Source of the DNA: Aeromonas encheleia
GTDB lineage: Bacteria; Pseudomonadota; Gammaproteobacteria; Enterobacterales; Aeromonadaceae
Length of the DNA: 64,000 nucleotides
Direction: 5' to 3'
Assembly (NCBI RefSeq): GCF_900637545.1
Contig: NZ_LR134376.1
Location: forward strand, 1,817,001 to 1,881,000
Part shown: positions 56,801 through 63,812 of the stretch, piece after piece
How the letters are laid out: every line of letters begins with the position of its first letter
How positions within the stretch are numbered: the stretch's first letter is position 1
Translations under genes and position numbers: made by a program
Notes under the pieces: generated by a model
Seen by the model: the letters and a program-made list of their open reading frames with translations, nothing else
Told to the model about the DNA's origin: nothing
The model's database searches: none

Positions 56801-57154
56801 TGGCTGGCGCAGGCTGATCTGGCCCAACCCGCCCGCTTGACTGCTGGCTGCGTCCCTCGCCAGAGCGAACCGTTGCCCCTGGCAAAGGAAGATGAACCAG
56901 CGCAGGCGATGAGCCCTCAGGCGAACCAGTTGCTGGCCCTGTGGCGGCAGCACTGCGGCGAGGCGGCGTCCTGGCAGCAGAGTCTGCCTGAGCTCGGGGT
57001 GGACTCGGTGCAGCAGCTCGCCCTGCTGGCGGCCCTGAATCAGGCGTTCGCCGGGGCGCATGTTCCGCTGACGCTGCGGGAGCTCAAGGCGCAGGGGGCG
57101 CCTTGCACCCTGTTCAACCACTGGCTGGCGCGCCTGCCCGAGGAGGTGTTATGA
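50861..57154 (+). CDS. amoG: NRPS with C-A-T-E-C-T architecture
   Basis: A 2097-aa synthetase. The domains in order are: a short TubC-like docking region (about 1-55), a condensation domain (HHIISDG at 205-211), an adenylation domain ([21 protein letters not shown]), a carrier domain (Ser1054 in LGGDS), and an epimerization domain (HHLVIDAVSW from 1236, with LEGHGRE and RTLGWFTSTYP). A second condensation domain (HHAVLDG at 1695-1701) and a terminal carrier domain (Ser2049 in LGVDS) follow. The last module has no adenylation domain; the next gene, amoH, encodes a free one. Epimerization fits the D-aromatic residue (Phe or Trp) of amonabactin. No thioesterase is present. Confidence 0.93.
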   Translation: MNNMIALLRQLEHQGVKLALNDKGQLISQSSKEALTPAIGALIKQHKEALVRCLAARAAFEVPIEGQGALRGPLSSSQSGLWFIEQYEEASHLYNMPVYFRVSGELDTAALEFAFDRLFARHPSMRTRFVKDEAGRGAQEILPHQPFKLRIEDVSQQPQAEREAYVAERVREEIGRPFSLVQGDLSRVHLIRLGAREHVLLITQHHIISDGWSVKNMFADLKRAFLAHQNREPLDLAELPLTYLDYARWFNSPRFLDYHAEFKPFWVDRLGGSPEVHSLPLDKPRPAHQASGGELVFSTIDNALWDSFKRLCQRHNTSNFIGLHALFALLMVRQSGEKEVVIGTPLAYRERHEIESLVGFFVNTLVLRTRLEGNPSFVDYLQQCREEDLAAFDHQLYRFEALAEAIGADRTTAINPIFQIMLVYQAKVDFNDLIPGCQLVEETSPMLPAKTDISVKVTELMDSVRVDWLFATALFERATIEGYADRLLHLMRAVVAAPDTDIWQLPLEAGMDRAALAAELASLPVDYQSRDTLLCQFERQAAANPAAPAVSDGEGALSYGELEARANRLAHWLLAQGVTPGAAIGIQAKRDLAFVIALLASWKAGAAYVPLDPAYPAERLAHILGDASIKLVLGGEQDARLAEALTGADAGYHNLHRLVLESLPCSVPAVSRDAAMLAQIIYTSGSTGLPKGVMVEQGSLVNLMADHAERIELDRSGAMFNCMSLSFDAGNMTTLLPLSCGAALHFGEPGEGVIAAAMACGASHMILPTALLANLLPPADLGSLKAISFGGEACPSSLVERWGERVALYNMYGPTECTVTALCARLVPGQPITIGQPINNLKALILDEGGNLCPVGVPGELSLSGLGLARGYLNLPERTAEAFVELTHDGRTHRLYRTGDRALLRRDGKVQYLGRLDEQIKLRGYRIEPGEIETQVAALCPAIRQIKVVVQEGRLLAYACLHEGASEPDGEALLQRAGECLPEYMVPARLCWLSEMPLTPNGKLDLRRLPALQWQESQGEPQGELEQTVLAIWQGVLKQPLGVEDDFFRLGGDSILSIQLCTRLRDAGLHCSVKDVFEAKTVRRLCRQLGQQQATSHQTEQGILEGEFPLHPIQHWFFEQGFAKPGHWNQGVILRLPEGLPDRRLGDWLQTLLLHHDALRLAVTPAGQRYLGEPVLPALTRLDAWALGEAELQAQLTLLQGSLDPASGQTLAWARLHNLPVEGEAEPVEGLFLAFHHLVIDAVSWRILAEDLARLARGESLPAKGSSYRQWGEGLAAYAKREEDQLGFWLAQGEGSQQGLLEAQRAPDGRAAASLLRLDADTTARLINEANQAHFTRVPDLLLAALTRTLSDLGYGENHCLMLEGHGREVIDAEAIDSEARAPKLDVSRTLGWFTSTYPLALANRSDWGDLVCDTKERLRAVPDKGVGFNALRLYHPRGRALPQSAIVFNYLGVSHRGTAAAPWQPLPVAPGQPSAPDNLPRELISLHGGVFDGCLTLRQIGALNQQASDALMAALGANIEALVKACCAVERPRHTPSDFPGLPLSQQALDRVLDPAEGEVETLLPMSSLQQSMLYHRALAPRDTAYHLQTEIDYRQGLDVAVYQAAWQGQLARWPVLRAALLVEEGVALQRILRHAELPFHHEDLSGMAGAEADIAAYRQRDLAHPIPLDAAPLLRIACFTLAPDHHRVILSAHHAVLDGWSGPVLLGSLHRHYQQLMNGLSPQPSPDQAWLEFGRHSASQTAANQAYWQGRSDLLARPNDLAALFGVALEPHLTQRFTQHKPAVCGQTLAPEISARLEARARELGVTTGLLAQYAWHRLLARRCGDAVTLVGNVTPGRDFPIEGITQSVGLYINSLPLALDWRTEGTLEQHIAQLQSDSLTLNQYGTQSLAALTKGRGRLFQSLFVFENYPMPARSQTPEPHQLVPHFGRVVEKVELPLSLVVNARGGLLNLRLEYDGELIAPASAEAVLAQWLAELGWLAQADLAQPARLTAGCVPRQSEPLPLAKEDEPAQAMSPQANQLLALWRQHCGEAASWQQSLPELGVDSVQQLALLAALNQAFAGAHVPLTLRELKAQGAPCTLFNHWLARLPEEVL

Positions 57155-58686
57155 CGGTTTCAACCCCTGTCGCTACACAGGTCGCATTAAAGGCGGCGGG
57201 GGTCACCCCGCCCAATGCCGGGGAGTCTAGGGGGCTAGGCGCCCGCCTGGCGGACCTGCTGGGCGCCACGCCGCTGGCGCCCGCCATCGGCATGGACGGC
57301 CACTGGCTGACCTATGCCGGGCTGAACCTGAGGGTCGATCAGATAGCCGCCAGCCTGCAGGGACTGGCGGTGGGGGAGCGGGTTGGCCTCTACCTGACGC
57401 GCAGCCCGGATCTGGTGGCCAGCCTGCTCGCCTGTCTGCGGCTCGGCCTCTGCTTCGTGCCCCTGGAGCCGGACTTCCCGGTGGAGCGGCTGCAGGGCAT
57501 CGCCCGTCAGGCCCGGCTCTCGGCGGTGATCTGCGACGTCGTGCTGGGGATGCCCGCGTTTGGCTGTCCGCTGCGAACCCTGCCTGCCCCGGGGCAGGGC
57601 GAGCGTCGCCCGCGGCCCACCTACCCCCAGGTGGACGATGCCCTGGCGGCCTACATGATGTTCACCTCGGGCTCCACCGGTGAGCCCAAGGGGGTGGTCA
57701 TCAGCCGGCGGGCCCTGCTCTGCTTCCTCGACGGGATCCGCGAGCGGCTCGGGCTGACGCCCAGCTGCCACTGGCTCTTCATCACTACCCCGGCCTTCGA
57801 CATCTCCCTGCTGGAGATGCTGGGGCCGCTCTGGAGCGGGGGTCGGCTGACGGTGGCGAGCAACCAGCACAACAAGGATCCGCTGGGGATGCTGGCGCTG
57901 CTGGCGGCGGACGCCTCCATCGACTGGATGCAGGCGACCCCGGCCTGCTGGCGCATGCTGCTCAAGGCGGGCTGGCAGGGCCATGACGGCCTCACCGCCC
58001 TGTGCGGCGGCGAGGCGCTGGATCCTGGCCTGGCCGAGCAGCTCTGTGCGCGCACCCGGCGGCTGTGGAACTGTTACGGCCCGACTGAGGCCACCGTCTG
58101 GTCCCTGGTGAGCGAGGTGCGCTGGCCCCCGGCGGAGGGGCAGATCACCATAGGCCACAGCCTGCCGGGCTACCGGCACTGGGTGCTGGACGAGACGGGG
58201 CGGCCGGTGGCCGACGGGGAAGCCGGGGAGCTCTGCATCGAGAGTCCGGCCCTGTGCGAGGGCTACTGGCGCAAGCCCGCCCTCACCGCGGCGGCCTTCC
58301 TGCGGCTGGATAACCACCGCCTCTACCGCAGCGGGGATCGAGTGCGCCGACTGGGGGTGGACCGTTTCCTCTATCTCGGGCGGCGTGACGATCAAGTCAA
58401 GCTGCGCGGGTTTCGCATCGAGCTGGGGGAGGTCGAGACGGCGCTGCGGCGCCAGCCCGGGGTGCAGGAGGCGGCGGTGCGGCTTATCGGGGAGGGGGAC
58501 GAGGCCATGCTGGTGGGCTATGTGGAGGCCAGGGTCGGGGTGACGCTCAATCGACTGGCGCTGCGCAAGGGGTTGCAGGCCAGCCTGCCCCACTACATGG
58601 TGCCGGCGCGGATCCTGCTGCTGGATGCTCTGCCCAAGACCGGCAGCGGCAAGCTGGACCGAAAGGCGCTGCCCTTGCCGGAGTGA
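57151..58686 (+). CDS. amoH: Stand-alone NRPS adenylation domain, probably glycine-specific
   Basis: A 511-aa free adenylation enzyme with [36 protein letters not shown] and a final KTGSGKLDRKALP, which supplies the catalytic lysine. No condensation or carrier domain is attached. The pocket residues read by eye are D-I-L-Q-L-G-C-V-W, close to the glycine code DILQLG(L/M)(I/V)W. It overlaps amoG by 4 bp (ATGA) and probably charges the carrier domain at the C-terminus of AmoG in trans. It is the last gene of the operon and is followed by a terminator. Confidence 0.9.
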   Translation: MTVSTPVATQVALKAAGVTPPNAGESRGLGARLADLLGATPLAPAIGMDGHWLTYAGLNLRVDQIAASLQGLAVGERVGLYLTRSPDLVASLLACLRLGLCFVPLEPDFPVERLQGIARQARLSAVICDVVLGMPAFGCPLRTLPAPGQGERRPRPTYPQVDDALAAYMMFTSGSTGEPKGVVISRRALLCFLDGIRERLGLTPSCHWLFITTPAFDISLLEMLGPLWSGGRLTVASNQHNKDPLGMLALLAADASIDWMQATPACWRMLLKAGWQGHDGLTALCGGEALDPGLAEQLCARTRRLWNCYGPTEATVWSLVSEVRWPPAEGQITIGHSLPGYRHWVLDETGRPVADGEAGELCIESPALCEGYWRKPALTAAAFLRLDNHRLYRSGDRVRRLGVDRFLYLGRRDDQVKLRGFRIELGEVETALRRQPGVQEAAVRLIGEGDEAMLVGYVEARVGVTLNRLALRKGLQASLPHYMVPARILLLDALPKTGSGKLDRKALPLPE

Positions 58687-58719
58687 GGCGACGGGGAAAA
58701 CTCAAGAAGCCGATAAACA

Positions 58720-58751
58720 AGAAGCCCGCAACGATGCGAGCTTCTCTTTTT
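58720..58751 (+). terminator. Terminator of the amo operon
   Basis: A stem AGAAGC-C-CGCA/TGCG-A-GCTTCT (one internal mismatch) with loop ACGA is followed by five T residues. Confidence 0.75.
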
Positions 58752-58771
58752 GACGGGGGGGACGGGCAGGA

Positions 58772-59710
58772 TCAGCGGGTAACAGGGGCCGCGTCCGGCT
58801 TGCTCATCAACTGCTCGACGTCCTCGATCACCCGCAAGGCCGCCTGGGGGCCGCCGGTGGAGGTCCAGAGCGACCCGTCCACGGCGCCGAAGCGCTTGGC
58901 CTTGATGGCACCGAGTTGCTGGAAGGCCGGGGTCTGCTCGGCCTGCTGCATGGCATCCACCGCATCGCCGCTGGCGCTCAGGGTGCCTATCACCAGCCAG
59001 TCCGCGTCCAGCAGGTTGAGGGATTCCAGGCTCAGGGCCGGGGAGTGGGGGCTCTTGTCACCGAGCTGGTGGGGCGGTCGGGCCAGGCCCATCTCCATCA
59101 CCACGCTGCTGGCGAAGGTGCCGCCGTGCATGTAGCTCGGTCCCTTCGGGTTCCAGCGCACTATGCTGAGCCGCTCGCCCTGATGGGCGGCCAGCTGGGT
59201 GCGGGCCTGCTGCAGGCGGGCATCGTACTGGGCGAGGAAGGCCTTGCCCTCGGCTTCCTTGTTCATCACCTGGGCGCTGCGGCTGAACACCTCTTTCCAG
59301 GGCTGACCCCAGTTGCCGGTGACCACGGTGGGGGCTATCTCCTGCAGCAGGCTCAGCAGCTCGGGCTTGGTCTGGTTGGTCAGGATGAGATCCGGCTCGA
59401 GGTCTATCAGCCGCTCCAGGTTGGGGTTGTCCAGATCGCCGACCACGGCGATATCCGGGCCCGCCTTGTTCAGCAAGTAGCGCGGCAGGGTGGCCTGGCC
59501 GCGGCCGTTGACGGTGCCGACCGGTTGCACGCCCAGGGTCAGGGCCGTGTCCAGATCGAGCTCGCTCAGCACCACTATGCGCTTGGGCTGGGCGGGCACT
59601 GTCTGGGTCTTGCCGTTGGCATCGATCACCTGACGGCTGTCGGCCTGGGCCTGAACGCCGACCAGGCTGGCCAGCATCAGCACGGCTGCCAGGGGGGAGA
59701 AGATCTTCAT
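58772..59710 (-). CDS. fatB: Periplasmic siderophore-binding protein of an iron ABC importer
   Basis: A 312-aa FecB/FatB-type substrate-binding protein. It starts MKIFSPLAAVLMLASLVGVQ, a signal peptide ending near AQA. The body shows PKRIVVLSELDLDTALTLGV, LIDLEPDLILTNQ and, towards the C-terminus, TSTGGPQAALRVIEDVEQL, typical of siderophore-binding proteins. The ATG at 59710 is preceded by AAGGA; the in-frame extension to 59893 is only the translated 13-bp repeat region. It probably captures ferric amonabactin for the permeases at 61642-63740. Confidence 0.9.
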   Translation of the reverse strand: MKIFSPLAAVLMLASLVGVQAQADSRQVIDANGKTQTVPAQPKRIVVLSELDLDTALTLGVQPVGTVNGRGQATLPRYLLNKAGPDIAVVGDLDNPNLERLIDLEPDLILTNQTKPELLSLLQEIAPTVVTGNWGQPWKEVFSRSAQVMNKEAEGKAFLAQYDARLQQARTQLAAHQGERLSIVRWNPKGPSYMHGGTFASSVVMEMGLARPPHQLGDKSPHSPALSLESLNLLDADWLVIGTLSASGDAVDAMQQAEQTPAFQQLGAIKAKRFGAVDGSLWTSTGGPQAALRVIEDVEQLMSKPDAAPVTR

Positions 59711-59748
59711 GGTTACATCCTTATGGGTGAAATCGGCGGCACTCTTTG

Positions 59749-59839
59749 TTCGTATGACCTGTTCGTATGACCTGTTCGTATGACCTGTTCGTATGACCTG
59801 CTCGTATGGCCTGCTCGTATGGCCTGCCCCTATGCACTG
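59749..59839. repeat. 13-bp tandem repeat array upstream of fatB
   Basis: Four identical copies of TTCGTATGACCTG (59749-59800) are followed by two of CTCGTATGGCCTG (59801-59826) and one degenerate copy CCCCTATGCACTG (59827-59839). The array lies 39-129 bp upstream of the fatB start, in the divergent promoter region. Confidence 0.95.
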
Positions 59840-59911
59840 CCCTGTTGCCTGCCGCCGGCAGGCAGAACCTGGGCCCCAAATGGGCGGGAACATGCTATCA
59901 CAAGATCAATT

Positions 59912-59930
59912 GAGAAAGGTTGTCATTTGT
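59912..59930. promoter_or_regulatory. Weak Fur-box-like site between fatB and the PPTase gene
   Basis: GAGAAAGGTTGTCATTTGT has 11 of 19 matches to the Fur consensus by my count. Its place between two divergent siderophore genes makes it plausible. Confidence 0.35.
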
Positions 59931-59988
59931 ATTTGTGTATCGGTCGGGGCGGCTTTGGTACCATGGGAGCCCATTGTGAGGATCCCCG

Positions 59989-60732
59989 ATGCTCCCTTCA
60001 TCTACAGTCACCCCTTCATCCACGGTCGCACCCTTCCTCCGGCAGACCGATGCCCTGTCACTGCCGGGGCTGGAGCCACTGCCCATCCACCGGATCCGCT
60101 TCGATGCCGCCGCCTTCAGCCCGGCCTGCTTCGCGGCGCACGGCATCCTGCTGCCCGCGACCCTGCAGGGGGCGGTGAGCAAGCGTCAGGGGGAGTTTCT
60201 GGCGGGTCGTCTGGCGGCCCGTCAGGCCCTGCGCCCCTATGGCCTGGGCGGCGAGACGGTGGCCATAGGGGCGGCCCGCGAGCCGCGCTGGCCTGCGGGG
60301 ATGGAGGGCAGCATCAGCCACAGCCGGCTGTTGGGGGAGGGGGTGGCGCTGTGCGCGGCGCGCCCCGGCCGAGCCGGGCTCGGGCTGGATCTGGAGGCCT
60401 GGCTGGACGGCGGGCAGGCGGACCCGCTCTGGCCCAGCATCGTCGATGAGCAGGAGTGGGGGCGGTTGGAGTCGGGGGCCCGCGCCGCCGGGCTGGACAG
60501 GGCGCAGGGGCTGACCCTGGTGTTCTCGGCCAAGGAGAGCCTGTTCAAGGCGCTCCATCCCCGGGTGGGACGCTACTTCGACTTTCTGGATGCCCGCTGG
60601 CTGGGGATGACGGAGCAGAGCATCAGCCTGTGCCTCAAGACGGCACTTGCGCCAGACCTGCCCGCCGGCTGGCACTGCACCCTGCGCTGGCAGCGGCTGC
60701 CGGGGGGGCTGCTTACCCTGCTGGCGCTTTGA
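59989..60732 (+). CDS. entD: 4'-phosphopantetheinyl transferase, EntD-like
   Basis: This enzyme attaches the phosphopantetheine arm to carrier domains of the NRPS, here probably AmoB, AmoF and AmoG. The 247-aa protein has the EntD/Sfp pattern: KRQGEFLAGRLAARQAL, EGSISHS, GLGLDLEAW (metal-binding Asp/Glu) and FSAKESLFKALHP. The first ATG at 59989 was taken; the first 20 residues (Ser/Thr/Pro-rich) are not needed for the fold, so a later start is possible. It is divergent from fatB and ends in a bidirectional terminator. Confidence 0.9.
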   Translation: MLPSSTVTPSSTVAPFLRQTDALSLPGLEPLPIHRIRFDAAAFSPACFAAHGILLPATLQGAVSKRQGEFLAGRLAARQALRPYGLGGETVAIGAAREPRWPAGMEGSISHSRLLGEGVALCAARPGRAGLGLDLEAWLDGGQADPLWPSIVDEQEWGRLESGARAAGLDRAQGLTLVFSAKESLFKALHPRVGRYFDFLDARWLGMTEQSISLCLKTALAPDLPAGWHCTLRWQRLPGGLLTLLAL

Positions 60733-60754
60733 ATCAGCCAGGACATCAGCCAAT

Positions 60755-60781
60755 AAAAAACCGCCGGATGGGCGGTTTTTT
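60755..60781. terminator. Bidirectional terminator between the PPTase and the ABC ATPase genes
   Basis: AAAAACCGCC/GGCGGTTTTT around a GGATG loop gives a T run in both directions. It serves two convergent genes. Confidence 0.92.
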
Positions 60782-60783
60782 AT

Positions 60784-61584
60784 TCAGGCCTGTTGCTTGG
60801 TCACGGCATCGCCGCGCCGGCGCGGCACTATGACGGGGGCACCGTCGCCGGGGGCGTGCAGTATGTCGACGTCGGTCTGGTAGAGGCGGTCGATCAGGGA
60901 CTTGGTCACCACCTCCCGGGCCGGCCCCATGGCCTGAACGCCGCCGTCCCCCAAGGCGATCAGCTCGTCGCAGTAACGGGCGGCGGTGGCGAGATCGTGG
61001 ATGACGATGAGCACCGTCTTGCCCTCGGCGGTGATCTGGTGGATGGCCTCCATCACCTCGGTCTGGTGGCCTATGTCCAGCGCGCTGGTGGGTTCGTCCA
61101 GCAGTATGATGTCCGCATCCTGGGCCAGCACCATGGCGAGCCAGACCCGCTGCGCCTGACCGCCGGACAGCGAATTGGCGCTCTGCTGCCAGATGGCATC
61201 GAGCTGCATCCGCTCCCGGGCCCAGCGCACCATGCGCGCATCCTCCTCGCTCCACTGATTGAACCAGCCCTGATGGGGATGGCGGCCGTATTGCACCAGC
61301 TGCTCGACCCGGATGCCCGCCGGCACCAGCGGCCGCTGGGGCAGGTAGGCCAGCTCCCGGGCCAGCGCCTTCATGCCATAGCCCGTCAACGGCTTGCCCT
61401 TGAGCAGTATCTCCCCGGACTGGGGCTGCTCCTGGCCCGCCAGCAGCTTGAGCAGGGTGGACTTGCCGCCGCCGTTGGGGCCGACGATGCCCACCAGCTT
61501 GCCGCTGGGAATGCTGAAGGAGATGTCGTCGAACACGCGCTTCTGTTGATAGCCGAAATGGAGGCGGTTAACGCTGAGGGTCAT
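60784..61584 (-). CDS. fatE: ATPase of the siderophore ABC importer
   Basis: A 266-aa FepC-type ATP-binding protein with Walker A GPNGGGKST, the signature LSGGQAQRV, Walker B IILLDEPTSALD and a switch histidine in VIHD. It is the third gene after the receptor and the two permeases on the minus strand, with a 57-bp gap after the second permease. It powers uptake of the ferric siderophore across the inner membrane. Confidence 0.92.
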   Translation of the reverse strand: MTLSVNRLHFGYQQKRVFDDISFSIPSGKLVGIVGPNGGGKSTLLKLLAGQEQPQSGEILLKGKPLTGYGMKALARELAYLPQRPLVPAGIRVEQLVQYGRHPHQGWFNQWSEEDARMVRWARERMQLDAIWQQSANSLSGGQAQRVWLAMVLAQDADIILLDEPTSALDIGHQTEVMEAIHQITAEGKTVLIVIHDLATAARYCDELIALGDGGVQAMGPAREVVTKSLIDRLYQTDVDILHAPGDGAPVIVPRRRGDAVTKQQA

Positions 61585-61641
61585 GGTTCGGCTCCTGGTC
61601 TGATGAAGATGGTCTGGTTGAGAAGAGGGTGGAATTCATCG

Positions 61642-62712
61642 TCAGTCGGCCTTCTGTCGGTCTTTGATCAGGATGAACAGCAGCAGCAGGCCGCCGAGGA
61701 TACGGGTCATGATGCCGGTGGCGACCTCGTGGGGGCTGGCCAGCACCCGCACCAGGGTGTCGCTCGCCAGCAGCAGCAGGGCGCCGCCCTGGGCCGCTAT
61801 CCAGAGTGGCACTATGCGATCCCGACTCAGCCAGGAGGCGAGGATGGGGGCCGCCATGGCGATGAACACCACCGGGCCGCCGATGGCGGTGCCGAGCGCC
61901 GCCACCATGATGGCCTGGGCCAGCACCCCGAGCTGCACCCGGTTGACGTTTACCCCCAGCGTCTGGGCGGTGATGGGGCCGAGGCGCAGCACGCCGAGGG
62001 CGCGGGATAGATAAATGATCCAGGGGCAGATGAGCAGGATCAGTATCCCCACCGGCGCCACAGTGCCATAGCCCTGGCCGACGAAGTTGCCCATGTTCCA
62101 CAGGTAGAGGCTGCTGAGGTGTACCAGGGACTGGGTGGACATGGCGAACTGGCCGATGGCGTTCATCAGCTCGGAGACGCCGATGCCGATCACCACGAAC
62201 AGGTAGCCCTGCTCCCCCGGCTTGTTGCACAGGGCATAGAGCACGGCGGCGGCGAACAGGGCGCCGAGCGGCGCGGCCCACCAGGGCCAGCTGCCGAGGG
62301 TGAGGTAGAGGGAGAAGATGATGATGGCCAAGGAGGCCCCCTCGTTGACCCCTATCATGTCCGGGGTGGCGAGGCGGTTGCGGATCAGGGTCTGCACCAG
62401 GCAGCCGGAGAGGCCCATGGCGGCGCCCGCCACCAGCACGGCGACGATGCGCGGCAGCCGGATCTTGAACACCGTCACCTCGCTGAGTCGGCTCCCTTCG
62501 CCCAGCAGTGTCTGGATGACCCCCATCATGCTGATCTTGCCGGAGCCCAGGGTCAGTGCCAGCAGGGACAACAAGATCAGGGCCAAGATGAGCCCCATGG
62601 TGATCAGCCAGGCGCGGCGCTCCAGCAGCAGGGTACGGCTGCCGAGGCGCAGGCAGAGGGTGCCGGTGGGGAGGGGGGACTTGGGCACGGCGCCCGTAAT
62701 GGCGTTATTCAT
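61642..62712 (-). CDS. fatD: Siderophore ABC importer permease (second)
   Basis: A 356-aa FecCD-family permease with about nine or ten membrane segments, the family stretch RLPRIVAVLVAGAAMGLSGCLVQTLIRNRLATPDMIGVNEGA near residues 85-126, and GPVVFIAMAAPILASWL near the coupling region. It starts 11 bp after the first permease and pairs with it to form the channel. The symbol follows naming recalled from the Aeromonas amonabactin uptake cluster. Confidence 0.88.
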   Translation of the reverse strand: MNNAITGAVPKSPLPTGTLCLRLGSRTLLLERRAWLITMGLILALILLSLLALTLGSGKISMMGVIQTLLGEGSRLSEVTVFKIRLPRIVAVLVAGAAMGLSGCLVQTLIRNRLATPDMIGVNEGASLAIIIFSLYLTLGSWPWWAAPLGALFAAAVLYALCNKPGEQGYLFVVIGIGVSELMNAIGQFAMSTQSLVHLSSLYLWNMGNFVGQGYGTVAPVGILILLICPWIIYLSRALGVLRLGPITAQTLGVNVNRVQLGVLAQAIMVAALGTAIGGPVVFIAMAAPILASWLSRDRIVPLWIAAQGGALLLLASDTLVRVLASPHEVATGIMTRILGGLLLLFILIKDRQKAD

Positions 62713-62723
62713 GGGAGGTCACC

Positions 62724-63740
62724 TTATTTGACGGCCAGCAGGGAGCGGAAGCCGCCGCTGCGCACCACCAGGATGAGCACGGGGGCGCCGATCAGCGCCA
62801 GAATGACGCCGTTGGGCAGCTCGAATGGCTGCAGCAGCCAGCGCGCCAGTATGTCGGCACCGAGCAGGAACAGCACCCCGAACAGGGCGGAGAAGCGCAC
62901 CTGGATGGCGAGGCGCACCGGTTCCACCAGGCGGGCGCAGTAGGCGGCCAGGAAGCCGACGAAGCCGATGGGGCCGGCGATGGCGATGGCGCAGGCGGTG
63001 AACAGGGTGGCGGCCAGGAGCACGCCGATGCGCACCCGGGTCGGCCGGATGCCGAGCGCCTGGGCCTGGTTGTCCCCCATCTGCATCAGGGTGAGCTGGC
63101 GGCACAGCGCCAGGGTCAGCAGCAGGCCCGCCAGGGCGAAGGGCAGCACCGTCAGCACGGCGTCCAGGCTGGAGGCGGCCAGCGACCCCAGGTTCCAGAA
63201 GCGGAACTGCTCCAGCACCACCTTGTTGGAGAGCAGCAGGAAGTTGGAGAGGCCGCCGAAGGTGGCGGAGAGAGCGACCCCCACCAGGATGAGCTTGAGC
63301 GGGTTGGAGCGACCCACCATCAGGCCGAGGCCGAGCACGACGAGGTTGCCAAGCAGGGCCCCCATGCCGGACCAGAGCAGGTAACCGTAGGAAGATTCGA
63401 CGCCGAAATAGGTGAGGCCTATCACCAGGGCGAAGACGGCGCCGGCGTTGACGCCGAGCAGGCCGGGTTCGGCCAGGGGATTGCGGGTGGCGCTCTGCAG
63501 CATGGAGGCGGCGAGTGCGAGACAGACCCCCACCACCAGGGCCGCCAGGGTGCGGGGCAATCGCAGGGTATTGACTATCATGGCGAGTTTTTCATCGGCC
63601 ACGAGGGCGGGATCGCCCAGCAGGAAACCGGCGACCTCGCGGCCACCATAGACACCGGCACCCGTGGCCAGTGACAGTGAAATCAGCAGGAACAGGAGAA
63701 CCAATCCGAGCCAGAGCAGCTGTGTTTGGTGTCTTGACAC
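62724..63740 (-). CDS. fatC: Siderophore ABC importer permease (first)
   Basis: A 338-aa FecCD-family permease with about nine or ten membrane segments. It shows LRLPRTLAALVVGVCLALAASMLQSATRNPLAEPGLLGVNAGA and GPIGFVGFLAAYCARL, both diagnostic of iron-siderophore permeases. It follows the receptor gene after a terminator hairpin, which may lower expression of the inner-membrane transporter relative to the receptor. Confidence 0.9.
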   Translation of the reverse strand: MSRHQTQLLWLGLVLLFLLISLSLATGAGVYGGREVAGFLLGDPALVADEKLAMIVNTLRLPRTLAALVVGVCLALAASMLQSATRNPLAEPGLLGVNAGAVFALVIGLTYFGVESSYGYLLWSGMGALLGNLVVLGLGLMVGRSNPLKLILVGVALSATFGGLSNFLLLSNKVVLEQFRFWNLGSLAASSLDAVLTVLPFALAGLLLTLALCRQLTLMQMGDNQAQALGIRPTRVRIGVLLAATLFTACAIAIAGPIGFVGFLAAYCARLVEPVRLAIQVRFSALFGVLFLLGADILARWLLQPFELPNGVILALIGAPVLILVVRSGGFRSLLAVK

Positions 63741-63773
63741 CGGAGAACTCCTTATACCAGGGGACAGAAACGC

Positions 63774-63798
63774 AAAAAGGGAGCCCGCTTGGGCTCCC
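63774..63798 (-). terminator. Terminator or attenuator after the receptor gene
   Basis: On the minus strand an 8-bp perfect stem, GGGAGCCC/GGGCTCCC, with loop AAGC is followed by five T residues, 15 bp after the receptor stop and 34 bp before fatC. Confidence 0.88.
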
Positions 63799-63812
63799 GC
63801 ATCAGGGGGTCA

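Noticed and set aside
54008-57121. 1037-codon minus-strand open frame opposite amoG (and an 881-codon one opposite amoF)
   Set aside because: Both are Gln/Gly/Ala-rich shadow frames of NRPS genes, whose domain motifs are all on the plus strand.
59749-59839. 13-bp repeat array considered as CRISPR or as coding repeats
   Set aside because: There are no spacers between units and the unit is too short for CRISPR. The minus-strand frame through it would only extend the FatB signal peptide unnaturally.
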